Source: an uncultured Verrucomicrobiota bacterium (GTDB lineage Bacteria; Verrucomicrobiota; Kiritimatiellia; CAIVKH01). From it: a stretch of 64,000 nucleotides of DNA. Below are positions 15,615 through 24,771 of the stretch, piece after piece; position 1 is the stretch's first letter; each line of letters begins with the position of its first letter. A model generated the notes under the pieces. That model saw nothing but the letters and a program-made list of their open reading frames with translations. It was not told the origin of the DNA and did no database searches. The stretch lies in the NCBI GenBank assembly GCA_937872895.1, contig CALMUP010000001.1:1-64000 (forward strand), in the 5' to 3' direction. A program made the position numbers and the translations under genes.

Positions 15615-17606
15615 TTACGGTGTGGGCGTGGCAGGTTGCAATTCGACGGCGGCGATCAGCAGCGGTTGCGGATCGCGGGTCCAGAGCGGATCGGAAAGGA
15701 CGAGCGTGGACGAGCCGGGTGCGATCTCGACCGGTCCGAACGTCCAGGTCTGCATCTGACCGGGGGCAAACTTGAACCGGTTGACGCTTCCGGCCTGTTC
15801 AACCAGCTTCGCGCCGCGCGGCGCGACCGCACTGACCTGCACCATGACCGGGATCGTGGCATCGGTGGTGTTGACCAGGATCAGGTCGCCCTGCTGGTCC
15901 ATGCGCCGCCAGTCCATGAACTGCTGGGTCTGCAGGCGGAAGATGCCCATCGGACCGCTCTTCTCGTACGGCAGGTTGGCGCCGAAGAGGGTGAGCACCG
16001 GACGGCCGGTGCGGGCGGCCCGGGCGATGCGGTCCTCGGTGAGGTCGTAAAAAATCTCCGCGACCAGCCGATTGGTGTTCGCCGCATAGAAGTCCTCGTT
16101 GGCGGCATAACCGCGCTCACGTTGCCAAAGACCCGCCTCGTTCTTCACCACGCCGCGGCGGGTGAAGTAGGTTTCCGGCCAGGTCCACAAGCCGTCACGG
16201 TTCTCGTGGTTGCGGGTCAGCCGGATAAAGGCGTCCCCCTTGCCCGCCTCGATGGCGGCACGGGTCACTTCGCGCCACTGCAACTGACGGTAGGTGTCAT
16301 AGGGTTCGTCCGGAACGGTGAAGGTCACGACGACATTCGTCGGGGCGTACCGTGCCATCTCGTTCCACGGTTCGTACCAGCGATCGACCACGACCACCGA
16401 GCCAGGCTCGAGGTTCTGGTCCAGCCAGGCCTGCAGGACCTTGTAGGGTACCGGCTTGCCTTCGAGCTGGGTGACCATCCATGCCGGCTTGGCGAGCAGA
16501 GCCACCAGGATCAAGGCCAGGACGATCGTGGCGGCCAGGTTGGCACGGGCCGGCAACCGCGCGAGCAGGATGCTGAACGTGTACACCGCCCAGACCAGGA
16601 ACAGCGGCAGGAGGGCGGTAAAATAGGAGATCTTTGCCGCGCCGCCGCCGACCAGGCCGATGTAGGCATAGGCCGCAGAGAAGCCGGCGAGCACGAGCAG
16701 GGTCAAGCCGCCATAATACGGATCGCGCTGGGCGCGCGCCGTGCGCAGGAAGGTCAGTCCGGCCACGAGGGCGGTGAGCGCGATGGCCAGGGAAACCGCA
16801 ACGCCGAGGGGATTCGCACCAACGGTGAAGAACGGGATCACCCGCGGACCGACCCAGCCGAACGCACCGCCGAGGTGTCCGTCGGCCTGGCTCACCTTCT
16901 GCATCTCGGCCAGGGCACGCAACACCCAGCGCACCATGAACACACCGATAACTGCAGCCGCGATGCCCATGCGCTGGAGGTGCCGGCGGCGATCGGCCGG
17001 CTCGAGCGTCTTCCACCCCTCCAGTACCAGGAGCACCCAGCAGATGGCGGCGATGACCCAGGTGGACATGTGGGTCAGGCAGGTAGTCACCGCCCAGAAG
17101 GTCCACCACGCGACCGCCTTGATCGAGGGCGCGCGCCGTACCCGCAGCCCGGAGAACAGATCCACGGTGTACAAGGTCATGCCTGCGGCGAAGGCCATGA
17201 CAACCACGTAGTAATAGGCCTCCCGTGATTGATAGACATGGAACGGGAGCAGCGCCATCCAGAGTCCGACAAGGACACCCGCGCCAACGCCGCGCCGCCG
17301 CATCAGCCAGGCGGCCGATCCGAGCACGGTCAGGGTTCCGATCAGCGCGAACGGTTCGCGCACGGTGCGTTCATCGGGCGTGCCCGGGCGAACCCGGTGC
17401 CAGATCACCGGGATCGAGTCGGCGAGCGGAATCTGGTTCATCCACGGCGGGTTCTTCCAGAGGTTGGCCACCGACTGACCGGGCTGGGACAGGTTCAGGA
17501 AATTGATCTCATCGCTGCGTACGGCGGCGCGGTCGAGGTCGATCATCCGGACCGACAAGGTCACCAGGGCGAGCGCGGCAAGGGCAATCCACATCGGCTT
17601 GTTCAT
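15615..17606 (-). CDS. GT39-type (ArnT/PMT-like) membrane glycosyltransferase
   Basis: 663 residues from the ATG at 17606. The first extracytoplasmic loop has RSDEINFLN, the acidic motif of GT-C/PMT_2 enzymes. About ten membrane helices follow, then a ~270-residue C-terminal extracytoplasmic domain (WYEPWNEMARYAPTN...) . These enzymes transfer sugars from polyprenyl phosphate donors to lipid or protein acceptors on the periplasmic side. The start follows the stop of the upstream methyltransferase by two bases. It is paralogous in layout to the gene at 26229-28247 (both have VYQSREAYYY/YAREAYYYA and a WPETYF/WPHSYF motif). Confidence 0.85.
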   Translation of the reverse strand: MNKPMWIALAALALVTLSVRMIDLDRAAVRSDEINFLNLSQPGQSVANLWKNPPWMNQIPLADSIPVIWHRVRPGTPDERTVREPFALIGTLTVLGSAAWLMRRRGVGAGVLVGLWMALLPFHVYQSREAYYYVVVMAFAAGMTLYTVDLFSGLRVRRAPSIKAVAWWTFWAVTTCLTHMSTWVIAAICWVLLVLEGWKTLEPADRRRHLQRMGIAAAVIGVFMVRWVLRALAEMQKVSQADGHLGGAFGWVGPRVIPFFTVGANPLGVAVSLAIALTALVAGLTFLRTARAQRDPYYGGLTLLVLAGFSAAYAYIGLVGGGAAKISYFTALLPLFLVWAVYTFSILLARLPARANLAATIVLALILVALLAKPAWMVTQLEGKPVPYKVLQAWLDQNLEPGSVVVVDRWYEPWNEMARYAPTNVVVTFTVPDEPYDTYRQLQWREVTRAAIEAGKGDAFIRLTRNHENRDGLWTWPETYFTRRGVVKNEAGLWQRERGYAANEDFYAANTNRLVAEIFYDLTEDRIARAARTGRPVLTLFGANLPYEKSGPMGIFRLQTQQFMDWRRMDQQGDLILVNTTDATIPVMVQVSAVAPRGAKLVEQAGSVNRFKFAPGQMQTWTFGPVEIAPGSSTLVLSDPLWTRDPQPLLIAAVELQPATPTP

Positions 17607-17608
17607 GG

Positions 17609-18484
17609 TCAAACGGCCCTTTCCGGTGCGTGTTTGGTGAGGGTGAAGATTTCCGTTCCGGACGGCGCGAGGGTGGCAACCAGCCAGGCAGGAAGGATCA
17701 AGGCATTGAACATCAGCCCGTGGTAGCGGCCAAGCAACGCGGTCGGGACACTCGCGGCCAGCGTGTTCGGGAAGGTGGCATAGCCGGATGCGGTCACCGA
17801 AAGGTCATGCTCCTTGCCGAGCGAGGCCGCGTGGCGGACTGACGGGAAGCTGATATGCCGCGGCGCGTCGAGCCCGTGCCAATTACGCCCGAACCAACGG
17901 GCCTCCCACGAGCGGATGTTCGGCACGGCGATGTACAGGCGGCCGCCGGGTTTCAACAGCCGGCCGAACAAGGCCATCGTGCCGCGCAGGTCGGTCACGT
18001 GTTCCATGACATAATGGGCGGTGATGACATCAAAGCAACGCGACCAGGCCGCAGCCAGGGCCTCGGTGTCGGAATACACCGGGAAGCCATCGGCCTTGGT
18101 CAACGCGGCAGCGAGGGCCGCTCCCGGCTCGTACCCGACCACGGCCTTGTACCGGGCGCGGACTTCACGCAGGTACACTCCGTCGCCGCACCCGAAATCG
18201 AGCAGGGTTTCCCCGCCCGACGCCGGACCGGGCTGGTGGTACACCTCGCGCTGGAGCCATCGGCGCGCCAGGCGCTGCAGCAGCGAGCGGCGCTGGTGAA
18301 CCGGGTAGTCGGCATAAAACGGTGCGACATCGGCGGGAATCGGATGCTGCTGCACGAGGTCGCACTGCGCACAGGTCACGTAGTCCACCGCCGGGCCCAA
18401 TCCGAGGTAGAGGTCGCGGCAGGCCGCGCGGTACGGCGTCGCATCATGTCCCCCGCAAGCGAGGCACTGGAAAGATACAATCAC
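17609..18484 (-). CDS. SAM-dependent methyltransferase with N-terminal Cys4 motif
   Basis: About 291 residues from the GTG at 18484 (an upstream TTG at 18514 is possible). An N-terminal CLACGG...CAQCD zinc-ribbon-like motif precedes a class I methyltransferase domain with the SAM motif LLDFGCGDGVYL and the post-motif IVMEHV-type segment (YVMEHVTDL). The C-terminus has a hydrophobic stretch (ALILPAWLVATLAPSG). This architecture is common in glycan-locus methyltransferases that modify sugars or lipid-linked intermediates. Confidence 0.82.
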   Translation of the reverse strand: MIVSFQCLACGGHDATPYRAACRDLYLGLGPAVDYVTCAQCDLVQQHPIPADVAPFYADYPVHQRRSLLQRLARRWLQREVYHQPGPASGGETLLDFGCGDGVYLREVRARYKAVVGYEPGAALAAALTKADGFPVYSDTEALAAAWSRCFDVITAHYVMEHVTDLRGTMALFGRLLKPGGRLYIAVPNIRSWEARWFGRNWHGLDAPRHISFPSVRHAASLGKEHDLSVTASGYATFPNTLAASVPTALLGRYHGLMFNALILPAWLVATLAPSGTEIFTLTKHAPERAV

Positions 18485-18577
18485 GGCAAATCGGTTCTCC
18501 GGGAGCAGGTGCAATTGACACCGCTATCAATCGGTGGCAGTGTAGCGGTTTGACCGCGATTGACAACAGAAAGCACG

Positions 18578-19432
18578 ATGAACCAGCCCCTTGTATCCAT
18601 TTGTATCCCCGTATACAACGGCGAGGCCTTCATCGGCGAAACCATCGCGAGCGCACTCGCCCAGACCTACCCGAACACCGAGATCGTCGTCTCCGATAAT
18701 GCCTCCACCGACCGGACCACTGACGTCGTGGCCGCGGCCGCCGCATCCGATCCACGGATTCGGTACGAACGGGCGGGTAGCAACGTCGGCCCGGTCGGCA
18801 ACTTCAACCGCTGCCTCGACCTCGCCCGTGGCACCTACATCAAGATCCTCTGTGCCGACGACCTCCTCTACCCTGACTGTCTGACACGTCAGGTCGCCGT
18901 CTTCGAGGATGAGTCCGGCCGGGACATCAGCCTGGTCAGCGCGGCCCGCGACATCGTGGACGAACGCAGCCGGGTTCGGCTCCGCCCGCGCCAACCCGTC
19001 CCGGCCGGTCGCATACCTGCCACCGACGCGGTCCAGCGCACGGTGCGCAGCGGCACCAACCTCTACGGCGAGCCGCAATCCGTCCTGTTCCGCACCGCCG
19101 ACGCCCGCGCGGTCGGCGGGTTCAATCCGAACTACGGGTTCTGCCTCGACCTCGACCTGTGGTTCCGTCTGCTGACCTGCGGCGACCTGTTCCGCATCCC
19201 CGACGCCCTGTGCGCCTTCCGCGTCTCCCCACACTCGTGGAGTACCGGTCTCTCCGGCAAGCAGGCAACCGAGTTCCAGCGATTCCTTGACGACTGGAAA
19301 ACCAACGGGCCGTTCGGCCTCACCGACGAGGTGATCCGCCTCGGCGTGCGCCGGGCCGCCCTGAACGACCGCAAGCGGAGGCTATTTTATATCTGGCTTT
19401 CCCTGACGGAATTCCTACGATTCGGTCGATGA
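18578..19432 (+). CDS. Family 2 glycosyltransferase
   Basis: 284 residues. It has the GT-A start SICIPVYNGE, the DNASTDRT donor-binding turn and CADDLLYP, where the acidic pair replaces the usual DxD for metal-nucleotide sugar. It ends without membrane helices, so it is a cytoplasmic or peripheral sugar transferase. It is divergent from the methyltransferase gene; the ~90-bp gap between them should hold both promoters, though no clear box is seen. Donor and acceptor are unknown. Confidence 0.88.
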   Translation: MNQPLVSICIPVYNGEAFIGETIASALAQTYPNTEIVVSDNASTDRTTDVVAAAAASDPRIRYERAGSNVGPVGNFNRCLDLARGTYIKILCADDLLYPDCLTRQVAVFEDESGRDISLVSAARDIVDERSRVRLRPRQPVPAGRIPATDAVQRTVRSGTNLYGEPQSVLFRTADARAVGGFNPNYGFCLDLDLWFRLLTCGDLFRIPDALCAFRVSPHSWSTGLSGKQATEFQRFLDDWKTNGPFGLTDEVIRLGVRRAALNDRKRRLFYIWLSLTEFLRFGR

Positions 19433-19480
19433 TGCTGGAGGCGGAAAACCGACCATGAACCGTTCACCGTGGAGTATCGC

Positions 19481-20719
19481 ATGACCAAGCCCCTGTGCTG
19501 CCGTAGCTGTGGCAAACCCATCCACCATGTCGTGGTCGACCTCGGCGTTTCCCCGCTGTCCAACCGCTACCTGCGCGACGAGGACCTTGAGGGTCTCGAG
19601 CCGTTTTACCCGCTGAAGTTGCGGGTCTGCGACGCCTGCTGGCTGGTCCAGATTCCCGAATTCGTGCCGCCCTCCGACATCTTCCGCGACTACGCCTACT
19701 TTTCCTCGTTCAGCGATTCGTGGCTGAAGCACTGCAGCGATTACGTGGATATGATCACCGACCGCCTGAAGCTCGGCCCCTCCAGCCAGGTCGTCGAGCT
19801 CGCCAGCAACGACGGCTACCTGCTCCAGTACTTCGTGAAGAAGGGCATCCCGGCGACCGGTGTCGAACCCGCCGCCAACGTGGCCGAGGTCGCGATCAAG
19901 AAGGGCGTCCCCACCCTCGCCGAATTCTTCGGCCGCAAGTTCGCCCACACCCTGATCACCCTCGGCAAATCCGCCGACCTGGTCATCGCCAACAACGTGC
20001 TCGCCCATGTGCCCGACCTGAACGATTTCATCGGCGGCATCCGGATGATCCTCAAGCCGGGCGGCGTGCTGACCGGGGAATTCCCCCACCTGAAGAACCT
20101 GTTCGAGCAGGGGCAGTTCGACACCATCTACCACGAACACTTCAGCTACTTCTCGCTGATCGGCATGGAGAACGCCCTCGCCCGGCACGACCTCGTGCTG
20201 TTCGACGTGCAGCAGTTGCCGACGCACGGCGGGTCGCTGCGCATCTTCGCCCGCCGCAAGGAGGACACCCACATCGCGATCCAACCGTCGGTGAAGCAGC
20301 TGCGCGACGAGGAAATCGCGGCCGGCTACCAGGACCTCGAGGTGTACCGGAACTTCCGCCGCCGCGTGGAGACGATCAAGTTCGACCTCGTCAGCTTCCT
20401 GATCCAGGCCCGCCGCGAGGGCAAGACGGTGGCCGGCTACGGCGCGCCCGCGAAAGGCAATTCGCTGCTGATGTACTGCGGCATCCGCACCGACCTGCTG
20501 GCCTACACCGTCGATCGCAATCCGGTAAAGCAGGGGCGCTACCTCCCCGGCGTGCGCATCCCGATCTGCGCCCCGGAGAAGATCGCCGAGACCAAACCCG
20601 ACTACGTGTTGATCCTGCCGTGGAACCTGAAGAACGAGATCGTCCGTCAGATGGCACACATCCGTGAATGGGGCGGGAAATTCGTCGTGCCGATCCCGAA
20701 CCTGGAGATCATCCCTTGA
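19481..20719 (+). CDS. Sugar C-methyltransferase (TylCIII/NovU-like)
   Basis: 412 residues from the ATG at 19481. The order is that of NDP-sugar C-3/C-5 methyltransferases: N-terminal zinc motif (CCRSCGK ... CDACW, residues ~4-55), SAM-binding VVELASNDGYLLQYF, the conserved IYHEHFSYFS and LPTHGGSLRIF segments, and a C-terminal Rossmann-like domain (GYGAPAKGNSLLMYCGI). It adds a branch methyl to a keto-deoxysugar nucleotide. Its stop overlaps the TTG start of the next gene, an rfbC-like epimerase, which fits a shared deoxysugar pathway. Confidence 0.9.
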   Translation: MTKPLCCRSCGKPIHHVVVDLGVSPLSNRYLRDEDLEGLEPFYPLKLRVCDACWLVQIPEFVPPSDIFRDYAYFSSFSDSWLKHCSDYVDMITDRLKLGPSSQVVELASNDGYLLQYFVKKGIPATGVEPAANVAEVAIKKGVPTLAEFFGRKFAHTLITLGKSADLVIANNVLAHVPDLNDFIGGIRMILKPGGVLTGEFPHLKNLFEQGQFDTIYHEHFSYFSLIGMENALARHDLVLFDVQQLPTHGGSLRIFARRKEDTHIAIQPSVKQLRDEEIAAGYQDLEVYRNFRRRVETIKFDLVSFLIQARREGKTVAGYGAPAKGNSLLMYCGIRTDLLAYTVDRNPVKQGRYLPGVRIPICAPEKIAETKPDYVLILPWNLKNEIVRQMAHIREWGGKFVVPIPNLEIIP

Positions 20720-21246
20720 TCTTCACGCCGACGACCATTCCCGGCGTGTGCGTGGTGGATCTCGCACCGAACGTGGATGAGCGCGGCTTCTTCGCCCGCA
20801 GCTGGTGCGTGGACGAATTCACCCGGAACGGCCTGGAGCCCCGCCTGGTCCAGTGCAACGTCTCCTTCAACCGCCACCGCGGCACCCTGCGCGGCCTGCA
20901 CTACCAGGCCGACCCCCACCCCGAAGCGAAGCTGGTGCGGTGCACCCGGGGCGCGATCTACGACGTGGCGCTGGACCTCCGGCCCGGCTCCCCGACCTAC
21001 CTGCGCTGGTTCGGCGTTGAACTGACCGCGGACAACCACCGCGCCCTGTTTGTTCCGGTCGGTTGCGCCCACGGATTCCAGAGCCTGACCGATGATTCCG
21101 AGGTCCTCTACCACATGAGCGAGGTGTACCACGCGGACCTCGCCCGAGGCGTGCGCTGGAATGACCCGGCCTTCGGCATCACCTGGCCCCTGCCCGATCC
21201 CATCCTGTCGCCCAAGGACGCCGCCTACCCCGACTTCACGCCATGA
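20716..21246 (+). CDS. rfbC: dTDP-4-dehydrorhamnose 3,5-epimerase family protein
   Basis: 176 residues starting at TTG 20716, which overlaps the upstream stop (TTGA). A cupin-fold sugar epimerase of RmlC type: DERGFFARSW, RGLHYQ (catalytic His), VRCTRGAIYDVALDLR and the LYHMSEVY region with the catalytic Tyr. In this operon it more likely serves a C-methylated deoxysugar than plain rhamnose, because rmlA, rmlB and rmlD are not present. It overlaps the next gene by four bases (ATGA). Confidence 0.9.
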   Translation: MIFTPTTIPGVCVVDLAPNVDERGFFARSWCVDEFTRNGLEPRLVQCNVSFNRHRGTLRGLHYQADPHPEAKLVRCTRGAIYDVALDLRPGSPTYLRWFGVELTADNHRALFVPVGCAHGFQSLTDDSEVLYHMSEVYHADLARGVRWNDPAFGITWPLPDPILSPKDAAYPDFTP

Positions 21247-22166
21247 ATGTCCTCGTCACCGGAGCCGCCGGTTTCATCGGCGCACACGTCTGCCGCCAGT
21301 TGCTGGCCGATGGCCACCGCGTCACCGCCGTCATCGAACCGGGCCAGGCGACGCCGCGCCTGGATCCGGTGCGCGACCAGGTAACCCTCGCCGCATGCGA
21401 CCTGTTTGGTTCCAGCGAAGCCGACCTGCGTCACCTCGGCCACGGGATCGATCGCGCCATTCATGCCGCCTGGTACGCCGTCCCCGGCAAGTACCTCACC
21501 TCGCCGGCCAATATCGACGCCCTCGCCGGTTCGCTGCGCCTGTTCGCCGCCTTGTGGTCGAGCGGTTGCCGCGCGATCACCGGCATCGGCACCTGCCTCG
21601 AATACCGCATGGCCGACCGGCCCCTGCGCGAGGACGACCCGTGCGAACCCGCCATCCTGTATGCCGCGGCCAAACACAGCACCTGGCTGACCGGCCGTGA
21701 ACTGGCCCGACAGATGGGCGGACGTCTCACCTGGGCCCGCCTGTTCTATCTGTACGGCCCGGAAGAGGCCCCGGCGCGGCTGATCCCGGATCTCGCGGGC
21801 AACCTGTTGCGCGGGCAACGGGTTGCGGTGACCGAAGGGCGGCAGGTGCGCGACTACCTGCACGTCGCCGATGTCGCCTCGGCCATCACCGCCATCGCCA
21901 CCGGCGAGACCGAGGGAGCCTTCAACGTCGGCTCGGGCGAACCGTGCACGGTACGCGACATCATCGCCACCCTCGCCGAACTCACCGGCGGCGCCGACCG
22001 GGTGGACTACGGCGCGCGCCCCGCCAACCTGATGGATCCGCCCTACATCGTCGCCGAGACGACACGCTTGCGTTCGGAAACCGGATGGCGACCAGCCTAC
22101 ACGCTGGAAACAGGACTGGCCCGGACGGTGGCCTGGTGGAAGGAGCGGATCGCGGCATCCGCGTGA
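21243..22166 (+). CDS. NAD-dependent sugar epimerase/dehydratase (extended SDR)
   Basis: 307 residues. The N-terminal VTGAAGFIGAHVC is the GxxGxxG NAD(P) site. The catalytic Tyr-Lys lies in LYAAAKHSTW, with the preceding Thr/Ser in GIGTCLEY. The C-terminal FNVGSGEPCTVRDII is typical of sugar-nucleotide reductases and epimerases. It ends the four-gene plus-strand run (GT2, C-methyltransferase, RfbC-like, SDR), probably as the keto-reductase of the deoxysugar. Confidence 0.9.
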   Translation: MNVLVTGAAGFIGAHVCRQLLADGHRVTAVIEPGQATPRLDPVRDQVTLAACDLFGSSEADLRHLGHGIDRAIHAAWYAVPGKYLTSPANIDALAGSLRLFAALWSSGCRAITGIGTCLEYRMADRPLREDDPCEPAILYAAAKHSTWLTGRELARQMGGRLTWARLFYLYGPEEAPARLIPDLAGNLLRGQRVAVTEGRQVRDYLHVADVASAITAIATGETEGAFNVGSGEPCTVRDIIATLAELTGGADRVDYGARPANLMDPPYIVAETTRLRSETGWRPAYTLETGLARTVAWWKERIAASA

Positions 22167-22179
22167 ATTCGGAGCAGGC

Positions 22180-23154
22180 TCAGCGCGTGCTCGCGCCGTA
22201 TTCGCGGCGCACCGCCTCGAGGTCCTTGAGGTAGTAAAGCGGACGCTTCTTGCTCTCCTCGAAGATCCGGCTGATGTACTGGCCGATCAGCCCGAGGCAG
22301 ATCAATTGAAGTCCGCCGATGATCAGGATCAGCGAGGCCACGGTGGCCCAGCCGGGAACCATCGATTCGGGATTGAAAATACGATTCCAGATGATGTTCA
22401 CCACCATAAGCGAGCCGATGACCGAGACGAAAAGGCCTCCGCCGGTAATCCAGCGCAACGGCGCGCCGGAGAACGAGGTGATCGCGTCGAAGGCCAGCCG
22501 CGCCGATTTCCACACCGGGTATTTCGTCGATCCGGCATGCCGCGCCGCCCGGCGGTAATGCACCGCGCACTGGCGGTAGCCGACCCAGCAGGTCAACCCG
22601 CGCATGAACCGGTGCAGCTCACGCACCTCGCGCAACGCCTCGATCACCTTGCGGTCCACCAGGCGGAAGTCGCCGGTGTTGGCCGGGATCGGAACCTTAA
22701 CCAGCTTCTGGAAGATCTTGTAGAACGAGGCGGCGAGGAACTTCTTCGACCAGGTCTCGCCCTCGCGGCTGTCGCGCACCGCATACACCACGTCGTAGCC
22801 CTCGCGCCAGCGTGCGGCGAGGTCGGCGATCACTTCCGGAGGATCCTGCAGGTCGCAGTCGATGATCACCGTCGCGTCGGCATCCGACACGTCCATGCCC
22901 GCGGTGATCGCGATCTGGTGGCCGTAGTTGCGCGACAGCGGGACCAGCTTCACCCGCGGGTCCTCGGCCATCTTCGCCAGCAGCCACCGCACCGAGCCGT
23001 CGGAACTGCCATCGTCCACGAACAGGAACTTCCCCTGCTCCGGCATCTTCGCGAACAACGCATCCAACCGCTTGTACATCTCGGGAATATTGTCCTCCTC
23101 GTTGAGAAACGGGATGACCACGGCGATGGTTTTGCGGCTGTCGTTGACTGTCAT
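22180..23154 (-). CDS. Polyprenyl-phosphate glycosyltransferase (GtrB/DPM1-like)
   Basis: 324 residues from the ATG at 23154. It has GT2 features AVVIPFLNEEDN, VDDGSSDGS and the DCDLQDPPE acidic motif, the R-G pattern in DFRLVDRKVIE...HRFMRGL, and two C-terminal membrane helices (about 235-300). It transfers a sugar to undecaprenyl phosphate on the cytoplasmic face, supplying GT39-type enzymes such as those encoded nearby. It is convergent with the SDR gene. Confidence 0.9.
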   Translation of the reverse strand: MTVNDSRKTIAVVIPFLNEEDNIPEMYKRLDALFAKMPEQGKFLFVDDGSSDGSVRWLLAKMAEDPRVKLVPLSRNYGHQIAITAGMDVSDADATVIIDCDLQDPPEVIADLAARWREGYDVVYAVRDSREGETWSKKFLAASFYKIFQKLVKVPIPANTGDFRLVDRKVIEALREVRELHRFMRGLTCWVGYRQCAVHYRRAARHAGSTKYPVWKSARLAFDAITSFSGAPLRWITGGGLFVSVIGSLMVVNIIWNRIFNPESMVPGWATVASLILIIGGLQLICLGLIGQYISRIFEESKKRPLYYLKDLEAVRREYGASTR

Positions 23155-23289
23155 GGCCGGAAGATTGGCAAAGGCCCTGCCATTCCGCAAGTGCAATACC
23201 GTTCACAACGCGCCCATGCGCATGGCCCCACCGTTGCTTGACGCTCCGGTAGGCATGGGTTACTTCTACCCGCAACATAACGAGGAACC

Positions 23290-24762
23290 TTGTTGAACCC
23301 ATCATCCACCACCACCGGCGAATTGGTCATCCTGGGCGCTGGTCCGTCCGGTTTGAGCTGCGCCTACGAACTTTCCCAGCGCGGCATACCGACCATCGTC
23401 CAGGAGCGGCACCGCCAGGTCGGCGGCCTGTGCCGTACCATGGAGTTCAAGGGCTACCTCTTTGACGTCGGCCCACACCGCTTCTTTACCAAGAACGACG
23501 AGGTGGACCGGCTGTGGCATGACCTGCTCGGCAACGAAGTGGCCCATGTGAACCGGCTGACCCGCATCCTGTACCGCAACCGGTTCTTCGACTACCCGTT
23601 GAAACCGATCTCCGCCCTGACCGGCCTCGGCCTCTTCACCAGCGCCCACGCCGTCGGCTCCTACGCCTGGTCGCGCATGACCCGTGGCAACCAGCCCCCC
23701 CACAGCTTCGAGGATTGGGTGGTGAGCCAGTTCGGCAAGGTCCTCTACGAGATCTTTTTCAAGACCTACACGGAAAAAGTCTGGGGAATCCCCTGCTCCG
23801 GCATTTCGGCCGAATGGGCCGGCCAGCGCATCAAGGGCCTCAGCCTGAGCAAGGCGGTGATCAACGGCCTGTTCCCGAAGCTCAACCGCGGCAGCGGCGG
23901 GGTGAAATCGCTGGTGGATCAATTCGACTACCCGCAACGCGGCGCCGGCCAGGTATTCGAGATCATGGCCGACCGCAGCAGGGCGAGCGGGACCCGCATC
24001 GACCTCGGTGTTTCCGCCCAGGCCATCGTCCACGAGAACAAGCGCATCGTCGCGGTGGAGAGCGACACCCCGGGCGGACCGCAAACCACCCGCGTCCAAC
24101 ACCTGTTCTCCTCGATCCCGCTGACCGAGTTTATCCTGCGCCTCCGTCCCGCCCCGCCGGCCGAGGTCCTCGAGGCCGCCCGCGCCCTGTATTACCGCGA
24201 CCACATCACGGTAAACCTGATCGTGAAGAAACGCGCCCCGTTCCCGGACAACTGGATCTACGTCCACTCGCCCGAAGTGAAGGTGGCGCGTATTTCCAGC
24301 TACGGCAACTTTTCGCCCGGCATGCTGGCCGACCAGAACAAGGACGCCCTGTCGGTCGAGTATTTCGCCTTCGCTCACGAGGATATCTGGCAGATGTCCG
24401 ATGCCGAACTGGTGAAGCTCGGCGTGCGTGAACTCGTGCAGCTCGGCCTGATCGAACAATCCGACTTCGAGGACGGTTTCATCATCCGCGAGCGCGACTC
24501 GTATCCGACCTATTACCTCGGCTACAAGCACAACCTCGACACCATCCGTGCCTATGTGGACCAGTTCGCCAACCTGACCCTGGTCGGTCGCGGCGGCATG
24601 TACCGCTATAACAACCAGGACCATGCCATGCTCTCCGGCCTGCTCGCCGCCCGGAACTTCACCGGCGTCGGCAAGCGCTACAACCTGTGGGAGATCAACG
24701 AGGAGGACGAGTACCTCGAGGAAAAACAACTCCCCTCCCCGATGCATGCCGGCAATCAATGA
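23290..24762 (+). CDS. FAD/NAD(P)-dependent oxidoreductase (UDP-galactopyranose mutase/protoporphyrinogen oxidase-like)
   Basis: About 490 residues from TTG (23290, or the adjacent TTG 23293; the GAGGA at 23282 favours the latter). The N-terminal VILGAGPSGLSCAYELSQRG is the FAD dinucleotide-binding motif, followed by GGLCRTMEFKGYLFDVGPHRFF, typical of amine-oxidase-like and UGM-related flavoproteins. The C-terminus has the GRGGMYRYNNQDHAM FAD-contact segment. Proteins of this type recur in exopolysaccharide and LPS loci; the reaction is not established here. Confidence 0.85.
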   Translation: MLNPSSTTTGELVILGAGPSGLSCAYELSQRGIPTIVQERHRQVGGLCRTMEFKGYLFDVGPHRFFTKNDEVDRLWHDLLGNEVAHVNRLTRILYRNRFFDYPLKPISALTGLGLFTSAHAVGSYAWSRMTRGNQPPHSFEDWVVSQFGKVLYEIFFKTYTEKVWGIPCSGISAEWAGQRIKGLSLSKAVINGLFPKLNRGSGGVKSLVDQFDYPQRGAGQVFEIMADRSRASGTRIDLGVSAQAIVHENKRIVAVESDTPGGPQTTRVQHLFSSIPLTEFILRLRPAPPAEVLEAARALYYRDHITVNLIVKKRAPFPDNWIYVHSPEVKVARISSYGNFSPGMLADQNKDALSVEYFAFAHEDIWQMSDAELVKLGVRELVQLGLIEQSDFEDGFIIRERDSYPTYYLGYKHNLDTIRAYVDQFANLTLVGRGGMYRYNNQDHAMLSGLLAARNFTGVGKRYNLWEINEEDEYLEEKQLPSPMHAGNQ

Positions 24763-24771
24763 GGTAACCGC